From positions 1 to 5,395 of the forward strand of contig UQEO01000106.1 of the NCBI GenBank assembly GCA_900540095.1: 5,395 nt of DNA. The letters are read 5' to 3'. The translations under genes and the position numbers were made by a program. Source of the DNA: an uncultured Collinsella sp. (GTDB lineage Bacteria > Actinomycetota > Coriobacteriia > Coriobacteriales > Coriobacteriaceae). This document shows positions 1-5,395 of the stretch, in pieces. Position 1 is the stretch's first letter. The number at the start of each line of letters is the position of its first letter. The notes beneath the pieces are model-generated. The model saw only the letters and a program-made list of their open reading frames with translations, was not told where the DNA came from and made no database searches.

Positions 1-2966
1 CCCGCGACATCAATAAGGAAATCGCCCGTCAGCTGCGGCCGTTGGAGCGTCAGGTCGATCGCGCGCGCAAGTACAAAGAGCTGTCCTCGCGTGCGAACGA
101 GCTTACGCAGATGCTGGCTGTCGACGAGCTGCGTTCGCTGCAGTCGCAGTGGAACGACCTGGAGAGCCGCTCCAAGGAAGGTGCCGCCGAGCTGGAGCTT
201 GCGCAGTACCGCATGGGCGAAAAGGAGCGCGAGCTCGAGAAGCTTCAGGTCATGCTCGAGGAAAAGGGCCTGTTTGTGGGCGACCTAGGCGAGCAGCGCC
301 GTCATATGCAAGATGTGGTCGGCCGCATTAACTCCGACATGCGCCTGCTCGAGGAAAAGGGCCACAACATGGTGTCGCGCCTGTCTGACATGCGCGGACA
401 GATTTCGAGTTCCGAGCATCAGCGTCGTCGCGTGGTCGAGGAGCTCGAGGACGCGCGTGCGCAGCTTGAGGAAGTGACCGGTGCGCATATGCAGGCCCAG
501 GAGGACGTTGACGCCGCTGGTCCTGCCGCCGCTGAGCTCCACGAGCGTCGCGTTGCGCTCGACAATCAGATTTCGCAGTTCACGCGTGAGCAGCGCGATG
601 TGCAGCGTGTGGCCGATAACGCCGCGCTCGAGCTCGCCAAGGTGAAGGACTCGCTGAGCAATGCCGAGGTCGAGGACAACATGTATGCCTCGCGCCTGGA
701 GCAGATCGACGAGCAGCTTGAGGAGGTCATGGCCTCGCTTGAGAGCCGTCGCGACCGCGCCGAGGAGCTTGAGGGCGCTCTTGAGGAAGCGCGCCAGGCT
801 CAGGTTGATGCGCGTGAGGCCACCGAGACGGCACGCGCGGCCCTGAAGGACCTGCGTGCCCGCGAGAGCGAGGCGCGCAACAAGTTGTCCGAGGTGCGCT
901 CGGAGCTTTCCAGCCAAAAGAAACTCGATGCCCGCATGGCCGACAGCTCGCCGCTCGTGAGCCGTCTGGTGGGTGCGCTGGGCGACGATGTCTTGGGTCG
1001 TCTGGGCGACGTGCTGGAGGCCCCGCGCGAGCTTGAGGGCCTGGTTGAGCAATTGCTCGCCGGCGATATCGATGCGCTGCTGTTTGATGACGCCGCCACG
1101 CTTGAGCGTGCCGGTCGTGCGGCTCTGGACCAAAAGAAGGCCTCGGGCGAAGCACTGCTGGTGACGCGCGGCGTGAGCGGCTCTACCGCCGCTGAGGGCG
1201 CTGCCGGTACCCGCCTGGTTGATCGTCTGTCCGTGCGTGCAGGCTACGGACCCGTCGTCGAGGCGCTGCTCGGCGGCTATTACGTGGTCGATGACTTGGC
1301 TGCCGCGCTGGCTGCGCCTGTCGTTGACGGTGTGACCTATGTGACTCCCGATGGCGCCCGCGTAAGCTGTGGCGGCCTGGTGCGTGTGGGCCTCGATGCC
1401 GGCGAGGCGTCGGGTGCTCTGGAGCGTAAGCGTCGCATTCGCGAGCTGGATGGGCTTGAGCCCGATTTGGCCGCTGTGTTTGAGCATGTGTCGGATCAGG
1501 TCGTCGAGGCCAATGCGGCCGTTGAGGAAGCGCGTGCCGCTGAGGGCGATGCCGCCGGTGAGATTGCTCGCCTTGAGGGCGAGCGCCGCTCGCTGCTCTC
1601 CGAGATCGGCCGCTTGGAGCAAAGCGCCAACAATGCCGAGGTCGAGCGCGTGCGCATCTCCACGCGTCGCGAGCAGGCCTCCGAAGCCGTTCGCGCTGCA
1701 CGCCCGCGAGTTGATGAGCTCACCCGTTCGCGTGACGAGGCCCGCGCGCAGGCATGCGATCTGGGCTTGCAGATTGCCGAGGCCAACGACGAACTCGACC
1801 GCGTTCGCCGTGACGATTCCGAGGCTGCCGGCAAGCTCGCCGACGCCAAGGTCCGCCTAGCCCAGACGAGTGAACGCCTGCGTTCGCTGAAGGGCCGTGT
1901 GCCTGACCTGGAGCATCGCCTGGAGGGCATCGACCGCCGTATCCGCGGAACACGCCAGGCCTCGCGCTCGCTCGAGTTGCTGCGCCTGCGCGTCGATCCC
2001 ATGCACGAGCGCTATTCGGCCCTGCTGGAGCGCGCGTCGGATTGGGCCGCGCGCTTGCGTGACCAGGCTTCGCTCGAGGAGGCGGACTCGGCCTCGCTCA
2101 AGAAGACTATCGAGGATGCCAAGGCAGAGGTTGCCCGCGCTAAGGAGCGAGTCGATACCGCCTCTGCCACGCAAAACGAGTTCAAGGTCGCGCGTGGCAA
2201 GCTCGAGGTGCAGGTAGAGGCCGCCATTAAGGCCATTACCGCCGATGGCACGACGGTGCTCGAGACAGCGCTCATGCTTCCGGCGCCCACGGACCGCGAT
2301 GCCGCCGAGCGCGAACTCAACCAGCTTGTGCGCCAGATCAACAACCTTGGTCCCGTTAACCAAGTTGCCATGGAGGAGTACGAGCAGCTCAAGCGCCGTG
2401 CCGACTACATCGAGGAGCAGCTGGCCGATCTGGAGAGCGCGCGCAAGGCGCTCACCAAGATCACGGTGGCCATTGATTGCAAGATGCGGAAGGCCTTCCT
2501 GGTGACGTTTGAGAAGGTCGACGCGAACTTCCGCGAGATCTTCGCTATGCTCTTCCCGGGCGGCCAGGCTCATCTGGAGATGACCGATCCCGAGCATCCT
2601 GCCGAGACGGGTATCGAGGTCGTGGCGCAGCCGCGCGGCAAGCGCATCACCAAGATGATGCTCATGTCGGGCGGCGAGAAGAGCCTGACGGCGCTCGCCC
2701 TGCTCTTTGCTGTGTATCGCACGCGCACGGTGCCGTTCTATGTGCTGGACGAGGTCGAGGCGGCGCTCGATGACGCCAACCTGTCCAAGCTCATCGGCGC
2801 ACTCGATGTGTTGCGTTCCGATACGCAGCTCTTGGTTATCTCGCATCAGCGCCGTACTATGGAGGACGCTGACGTCCTCTATGGCGTCTCGATGCAAGCC
2901 GACGGCGTCAGTCGCGTCGTCTCGCAAAAACTCGATCGCGAAACCGGAAAGGTCGTGAATGCATAA
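1..2966 (+). CDS. smc: Chromosome partition protein SMC, 5'-truncated by the window edge
   Basis: SMC is a cytoplasmic ABC-type ATPase that dimerises and, with ScpA and ScpB, loads on and compacts the chromosome. The frame is open from base 3, giving 987 codons to the TAA; family members run near 1,180 residues, so about 190 are missing, including Walker A. Numbering codons from base 3, residues 1-315 form a Glu/Arg/Ala-rich coiled-coil arm, about 318-465 the hinge, and about 467-830 the returning coiled coil. The C-terminal half-head follows: the ABC signature MSGGEKS (888-894), Walker B ending VLDE (914-917), D-loop AALDD (920-924) and the H-loop histidine in ISHQ (His948). These motifs make the identification secure. 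The TTG at 42 is not the start, because upstream codons read RDINKEIARQLRP, typical SMC sequence. The hinge glycine motif is atypical (GGLVRVG, 457-463). The stop overlaps the ftsY start by one base. Confidence 0.97.
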   Translation, partial: RDINKEIARQLRPLERQVDRARKYKELSSRANELTQMLAVDELRSLQSQWNDLESRSKEGAAELELAQYRMGEKERELEKLQVMLEEKGLFVGDLGEQRRHMQDVVGRINSDMRLLEEKGHNMVSRLSDMRGQISSSEHQRRRVVEELEDARAQLEEVTGAHMQAQEDVDAAGPAAAELHERRVALDNQISQFTREQRDVQRVADNAALELAKVKDSLSNAEVEDNMYASRLEQIDEQLEEVMASLESRRDRAEELEGALEEARQAQVDAREATETARAALKDLRARESEARNKLSEVRSELSSQKKLDARMADSSPLVSRLVGALGDDVLGRLGDVLEAPRELEGLVEQLLAGDIDALLFDDAATLERAGRAALDQKKASGEALLVTRGVSGSTAAEGAAGTRLVDRLSVRAGYGPVVEALLGGYYVVDDLAAALAAPVVDGVTYVTPDGARVSCGGLVRVGLDAGEASGALERKRRIRELDGLEPDLAAVFEHVSDQVVEANAAVEEARAAEGDAAGEIARLEGERRSLLSEIGRLEQSANNAEVERVRISTRREQASEAVRAARPRVDELTRSRDEARAQACDLGLQIAEANDELDRVRRDDSEAAGKLADAKVRLAQTSERLRSLKGRVPDLEHRLEGIDRRIRGTRQASRSLELLRLRVDPMHERYSALLERASDWAARLRDQASLEEADSASLKKTIEDAKAEVARAKERVDTASATQNEFKVARGKLEVQVEAAIKAITADGTTVLETALMLPAPTDRDAAERELNQLVRQINNLGPVNQVAMEEYEQLKRRADYIEEQLADLESARKALTKITVAIDCKMRKAFLVTFEKVDANFREIFAMLFPGGQAHLEMTDPEHPAETGIEVVAQPRGKRITKMMLMSGGEKSLTALALLFAVYRTRTVPFYVLDEVEAALDDANLSKLIGALDVLRSDTQLLVISHQRRTMEDADVLYGVSMQADGVSRVVSQKLDRETGKVVNA
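960..1395 (+). other. SMC hinge (dimerisation) domain within smc
   Basis: This is the globular hinge that joins two SMC monomers, lying between the two coiled-coil arms. The sequence leaves the heptad pattern near SSPLVSRLVGALGDDVLGRL and shows two hinge half-repeats: an LxDVLEAP...LLAGDIDALLFDD unit, then a GYGPVVEALLGGYYVVDD unit, closing with a beta-rich VTYVTPDGARVSCGG segment. This pattern matches the SMC hinge family. Boundaries are approximate and judged by eye. Confidence 0.8.
2946..2952 (+). promoter_or_regulatory. Possible Shine-Dalgarno for ftsY, inside the smc 3' end
   Basis: The purine run GGAAAGG lies within the last smc codons, 13 bases before the ftsY ATG. That spacing is longer than the usual 5-9. 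Because smc stop and ftsY start are fused as TAATG, terminating ribosomes may reinitiate on ftsY, with this weak site helping. The coupling is inferred from geometry. Confidence 0.4.
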
Positions 2967-3883
2967 TGGGATTCTTCGATGCTCTCTCGCGCGGACTTGA
3001 GCGCAGCCGCGAGGCCCTCAACGAGGTCTTCTACTTTGGCGGCGAGGTCGACGAGGATTTTTGGGAGGACCTGGAGGACACCCTCGTAATGGGTGACATG
3101 GGCGCCGAGGTCGCTATCAAGGTCTCCGATGACCTGCGCGATGCCGCGGCCAAGAAGAACCTCAAGACCGCTCCGCAGCTTCGCCGCGCTCTGGCCGAGC
3201 AGCTTGAGCAGCACTTTGTGCCCATCGAGCGCGATCCGTTCTCCGATACGCCGAGCTGCGTGCTGTTTGTGGGCATCAACGGTGCCGGCAAGACCACGAC
3301 GGTCGGTAAGATCGCGAGCGCCATGGCTGCCCGCGGCAAGAACGTGGTGATCGGTTCGGCCGACACCTTCCGCGCCGCCGCCATCGAGCAGCTTGATGTG
3401 TGGGGCCAGCGCGCCGGCGTTCCCGTCATCAAGCGCGATCGCGGCTCCGACCCGGCAAGTGTTTGCTACGACGTGCTCGACGAGGCCGATAGGCGCGGCA
3501 GCGACCTGGTGCTCATCGATACCGCCGGCCGTCTGCACACGAGCCCCGAGCTCATGCGCGAGCTCGCCAAGGTGGTCAATGTGACCCGTAAGCGCGCCGC
3601 CAATATGGCCGCCGGTCCCATGCCGGTCTCGGTCGTGCTTGTGATCGATGCCGCGACGGGCCAAAACGGTCTGAACCAGGCGCTCGAGTTTAACGAGGCG
3701 CTTGGCCTGGACGGTATTATCATGACAAAGCTCGACGGCACGGCAAAGGGCGGTATCGCCATGGCCGTGGCCGAGAAGCTCAAGCTCCCGATCCTGCGCA
3801 TCGGCGTGGGCGAGCAGGTCGATGACCTGCAGGAGTTTAATGCCAAAGATTTCTGCCGCGCCCTGGTGGGCGAGTCCAATTAA
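2966..3883 (+). CDS. ftsY: Signal recognition particle receptor FtsY (SRP GTPase), short form
   Basis: FtsY is the membrane-associated receptor that pairs with Ffh and delivers ribosome-nascent chain complexes to the Sec translocon, with reciprocal GTP hydrolysis. The 305-residue protein has no acidic A domain. It opens with an amphipathic helix (MGFFDALSRGLERSREAL) resembling the lipid-binding helix before the N domain, then the N domain to about residue 95 and the G domain. Visible GTPase motifs are G1 GINGAGKTTT (103-112), DTFRAAA (133-139), DTAGR (185-189), TKLDGTAKGG (254-263) and the closing GVGE (280-283). TKLDGTAKGG and DAATGQNGL favour FtsY over Ffh, and there is no M domain. The ATG is chosen because it overlaps the smc stop and gives the MxFF start common in Gram-positive FtsY; no upstream in-frame start was seen nearby. 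Two family positions differ: GDMG where ADVG is usual, and DLQEF where DLxPF is usual. Confidence 0.97.
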   Translation: MGFFDALSRGLERSREALNEVFYFGGEVDEDFWEDLEDTLVMGDMGAEVAIKVSDDLRDAAAKKNLKTAPQLRRALAEQLEQHFVPIERDPFSDTPSCVLFVGINGAGKTTTVGKIASAMAARGKNVVIGSADTFRAAAIEQLDVWGQRAGVPVIKRDRGSDPASVCYDVLDEADRRGSDLVLIDTAGRLHTSPELMRELAKVVNVTRKRAANMAAGPMPVSVVLVIDAATGQNGLNQALEFNEALGLDGIIMTKLDGTAKGGIAMAVAEKLKLPILRIGVGEQVDDLQEFNAKDFCRALVGESN

Positions 3884-3887
3884 GGAG
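3881..3887 (+). promoter_or_regulatory. Strong Shine-Dalgarno for ffh, overlapping the ftsY stop
   Basis: TAAGGAG includes the ftsY TAA stop and gives a near-perfect AAGGAG ribosome-binding site, with 6 bases between it and the GTG start of ffh. It decides that start: the GTG is followed by FDSLSDRLND, the expected opening of Ffh. Ffh may therefore start independently as well as from ribosomes finishing ftsY. Confidence 0.85.
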
Positions 3888-3893
3888 TGACTA

Positions 3894-5369
3894 GTGTTTG
3901 ATTCCCTGAGCGATCGCCTCAACGACACATTTGACCGCCTGCGCGGCAAGGGTAAACTGACCGAGGCCGATATCACCTCGGCCATGCGCGACATTCGCAT
4001 GGCGCTGCTCGAGGCCGACGTCAACTTTAAGGTCGTCAAGGAGTTTGTCGCCAAGACCAAGGAGCGCTGCATGACCGCCGAGGTCATGGAGTCGCTGTCG
4101 CCGGCGCAAAACGTCGTCAAGATCGTGCTCGACGAGCTCACCGAGATGCTCGGCTCCACCGAGAGCAAGCTCGTCTTTAGCAACCGCATCCCCAACGTCA
4201 TCATGCTCGTGGGCCTGCAGGGCTCTGGTAAGACCACGGCGGCCGTAAAGCTTGCCTACCTGCTCAAGAAGCAGGGCCGCTCGCCGCTGCTCGCCGCTTG
4301 CGACGTCTACCGTCCCGCCGCCGCCCACCAGCTGGCCACGCTCGGCGGAGAGATCGGTGTCCCGGTCTTCCGAGGCGACGGTGCGCACCCGGTCGACATC
4401 GCCAAGGGCGCCATTCAGGAGGCCGTCGACCACCTGCGCGATGTGGTCATCGTCGATACCGCCGGACGTCTTCAGATCGATGAGCAGATGATGCAGGAGG
4501 CCGTGGACATCAAGAAGGCCGTCAAGCCCGATCAGGTGCTGATGGTCGTCGATGCCATGACCGGTCAGGATATCGTCAACGTCGTCTCGACCTTCGCCGA
4601 GCGCACCGACTTTGACGGCGTGATCATCTCTAAGCTCGACGGCGACGCCCGTGGCGGCGGCGCGCTTTCCGTGCGCCAGGTGACCGGCAAGCCCATCAAG
4701 TTTGTGAGCATGGGCGAGAAGCCCGATTCGCTGGAGCCGTTCTACCCCGATCGTATGGCCAAGCGCATTCTGGGTATGGGCGACGTTGTCGGCATTATCG
4801 AGAAGGCCCAGGAGGCGGCCGACGCCGAGCAGCTCGAGGCCGCCGAGCGCATGCTGCGCGAGGGCTTTACCATGAACGACATGCTCGACCAGATGAAGGC
4901 CGTCAAGAAGATGGGCGGCATGAAGGGCATTCTGGGCATGCTCCCCGGTGGCCAGCGTGCGCTTAACCAGATGGGTGGTAACCTGGACGAAGGTATCTTC
5001 GATAAGAACGAGGCCATCATCATGTCGATGACCAAGGAGGAGCGCCTTCGCCCCTCCATCATCAACGGCCAGCGCCGTGCCCGCATTGCCAAGGGCGCCG
5101 GCGTGACCCCCACCGAGGTCAATAGCCTTATGAAGCAGTGGGGCGAGATGAATAAGATGATGGGCCGCATGCGCACGATGGCCAATCAGGCGCAGGCCGG
5201 CGGCAAGAAGGGCAAGAAGAGTAAGAAGGGAAAAAAGATGCGCATGCCCAATATTCCCGGTCTGGATGCCATGGGGCTGGGCGGCATGGGCGGCCTGGGA
5301 ACGGGCGGCCCCAAGTCCGATATGGACCTGCTGCGCCAGATGGAAGCGCAGATGCGCAACAAGAAGTAA
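3894..5369 (+). CDS. ffh: Signal recognition particle protein Ffh (SRP54 homologue)
   Basis: Ffh binds the 4.5S-type SRP RNA and hydrophobic signal sequences emerging from ribosomes, then docks on FtsY through its NG GTPase. The start is GTG. The N domain carries ALLEADV (37-43). The G domain shows G1 GLQGSGKTT (107-115), DVYRPAA (137-143), DTAGR (188-192), SKLDGDARGG (246-255) and MGEKPDSLEPF. The M domain begins near GMGD (294-297) and is methionine-rich, with about 23 Met from residue 318 on. Its finger loop is MGGMKGILGMLPGG (340-353) and its RNA-binding helix-turn-helix is NGQRRARIAKGAG (391-403). At 491 residues it is about 40 longer than E. coli or Bacillus Ffh. The excess is a (G/S)KK repeat (437-448), a Gly/Met-rich stretch, and a final helix-like segment MDLLRQMEAQMRNKK. 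Two usual RNA-contact serines are replaced (SRR to QRR, GSG to GAG). It follows ftsY by 10 bases, with no ylxM between. Confidence 0.97.
   Translation: MFDSLSDRLNDTFDRLRGKGKLTEADITSAMRDIRMALLEADVNFKVVKEFVAKTKERCMTAEVMESLSPAQNVVKIVLDELTEMLGSTESKLVFSNRIPNVIMLVGLQGSGKTTAAVKLAYLLKKQGRSPLLAACDVYRPAAAHQLATLGGEIGVPVFRGDGAHPVDIAKGAIQEAVDHLRDVVIVDTAGRLQIDEQMMQEAVDIKKAVKPDQVLMVVDAMTGQDIVNVVSTFAERTDFDGVIISKLDGDARGGGALSVRQVTGKPIKFVSMGEKPDSLEPFYPDRMAKRILGMGDVVGIIEKAQEAADAEQLEAAERMLREGFTMNDMLDQMKAVKKMGGMKGILGMLPGGQRALNQMGGNLDEGIFDKNEAIIMSMTKEERLRPSIINGQRRARIAKGAGVTPTEVNSLMKQWGEMNKMMGRMRTMANQAQAGGKKGKKSKKGKKMRMPNIPGLDAMGLGGMGGLGTGGPKSDMDLLRQMEAQMRNKK
5202..5237 (+). repeat. Four 9-base tandem units encoding (G/S)KK in the ffh tail
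   Basis: Four consecutive in-frame 9-mers: GGCAAGAAG, GGCAAGAAG, AGTAAGAAG, GGAAAAAAG. They encode GKK-GKK-SKK-GKK. The first two are identical. The last differs from them only by synonymous changes, to the less used GGA and AAA codons. The basic stretch lies just after the M-domain core and could contact SRP RNA or the ribosome; that role is inferred from charge only. Confidence 0.85.
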
Positions 5370-5385
5370 CGACTGGTTGAGTCGT
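5369..5385 (+). other. Small inverted repeat just after the ffh stop
   Basis: ACGACT (5369-5374) and AGTCGT (5380-5385) are perfect reverse complements around a 5-base loop, GGTTG. The 6-bp stem begins on the last base of the ffh stop codon. No T-rich run follows in the 10 bases left, so it does not meet the pattern of an intrinsic terminator. It could be a processing or pausing hairpin, or chance. Confidence 0.3.
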
Positions 5386-5395
5386 GTATGGCGAA

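Noticed and set aside
42..44. TTG as the start codon of smc
   Set aside because: The frame continues upstream to the window edge with SMC-typical residues (RDINKEIARQLRP), and a start here would lack the Walker A half of the ATPase.
285..2927. Long open frames on the minus strand opposite smc (285-1622 and 1857-2927)
   Set aside because: They are in exact antiphase with the smc codons, so they stay open wherever smc lacks TTA, CTA and TCA. They end at two smc CTA leucine codons (285-287 and 1857-1859). Their translations show no recognisable domain, and the sense strand is clearly SMC.
2879..4237. 452-codon minus-strand open frame across the smc end, ftsY and the ffh start
   Set aside because: It is antiphase to ftsY codons for most of its length and crosses three real genes. 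It looks like a shadow of biased codon use, with no plausible start site or domain.
5243..5287. Frameshift-stimulating stem or pseudoknot downstream of the A-AAA-AAG site
   Set aside because: CATGCC (5243-5248) can pair with GGCATG (5283-5288), and ATGCC (5266-5270) with GGCAT (5283-5287). These compete for the same partner, are short, and are expected by chance in repetitive Gly/Met coding sequence.
5369..5385. Intrinsic terminator after ffh
   Set aside because: The 6-bp stem is short and is followed by GTATGGCGAA rather than a T-run. The operon may well continue beyond the window.
5388..5395. ATGGCGAA at the right edge as the start of the next gene
   Set aside because: Only two full codons are visible and there is no clear ribosome-binding site at the right distance. 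A ribosomal protein or RNA-modification gene often follows ffh, but nothing here can confirm it.
1..5395. A novel defence, mobile or biosynthetic system
   Set aside because: Over 99% of the window is three conserved housekeeping genes with intact hallmark motifs. No direct-repeat spacer array, transposase, integrase, tRNA or rRNA was seen on either strand.

Overview
The window is a compact, single-strand block of three housekeeping genes in GC-rich DNA. In order they are the 3' part of smc (chromosome condensation ATPase), ftsY (signal recognition particle receptor) and ffh (SRP54-type subunit of the signal recognition particle). All are on the + strand and packed like an operon. smc and ftsY overlap by one base (TAATG), and only 10 bases separate ftsY from ffh. 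No promoter, terminator, RNA gene, mobile element or CRISPR array could be supported.

Layout: bases 1-2966 hold an smc reading frame that is open at the left edge and lacks roughly the first 190 codons, including the Walker A part of the ATPase head. It runs through a long coiled-coil arm, the hinge, the returning arm and the complete C-terminal half-head. Bases 2966-3883 are a short ftsY that encodes only the membrane-binding helix plus the NG GTPase. Bases 3894-5369 are ffh, with a complete NG GTPase, a methionine-rich M domain and an extended C-terminal tail. That tail holds a four-unit (G/S)KK repeat and a Gly/Met-rich stretch. The last 26 bases hold a short hairpin without a T-tract.

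Organism: strong G/C preference at third codon positions, rare TTA/CTA codons, an SRP receptor without the acidic A domain, and direct smc-ftsY-ffh order suggest a high-GC Gram-positive. A gut coriobacterium of the Collinsella/Olsenella type is my best guess. This is inferred from style and gene order, not from a database match.

How the genes work together: Ffh, with the 4.5S-type RNA encoded elsewhere, binds signal sequences on ribosomes. It then docks onto FtsY at the membrane through paired NG GTPases and hands the ribosome to the translocon. SMC, with ScpA and ScpB encoded elsewhere, compacts and segregates chromosomes. It shares the transcription unit but not a known direct pathway.

I see no new biological system here. 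The points worth a second look are departures from consensus: the SMC hinge glycines, the Ffh RNA-binding motif, a correctly phased A-AAA-AAG slippery heptamer near the end of ffh, and the repeat-bearing Ffh tail.
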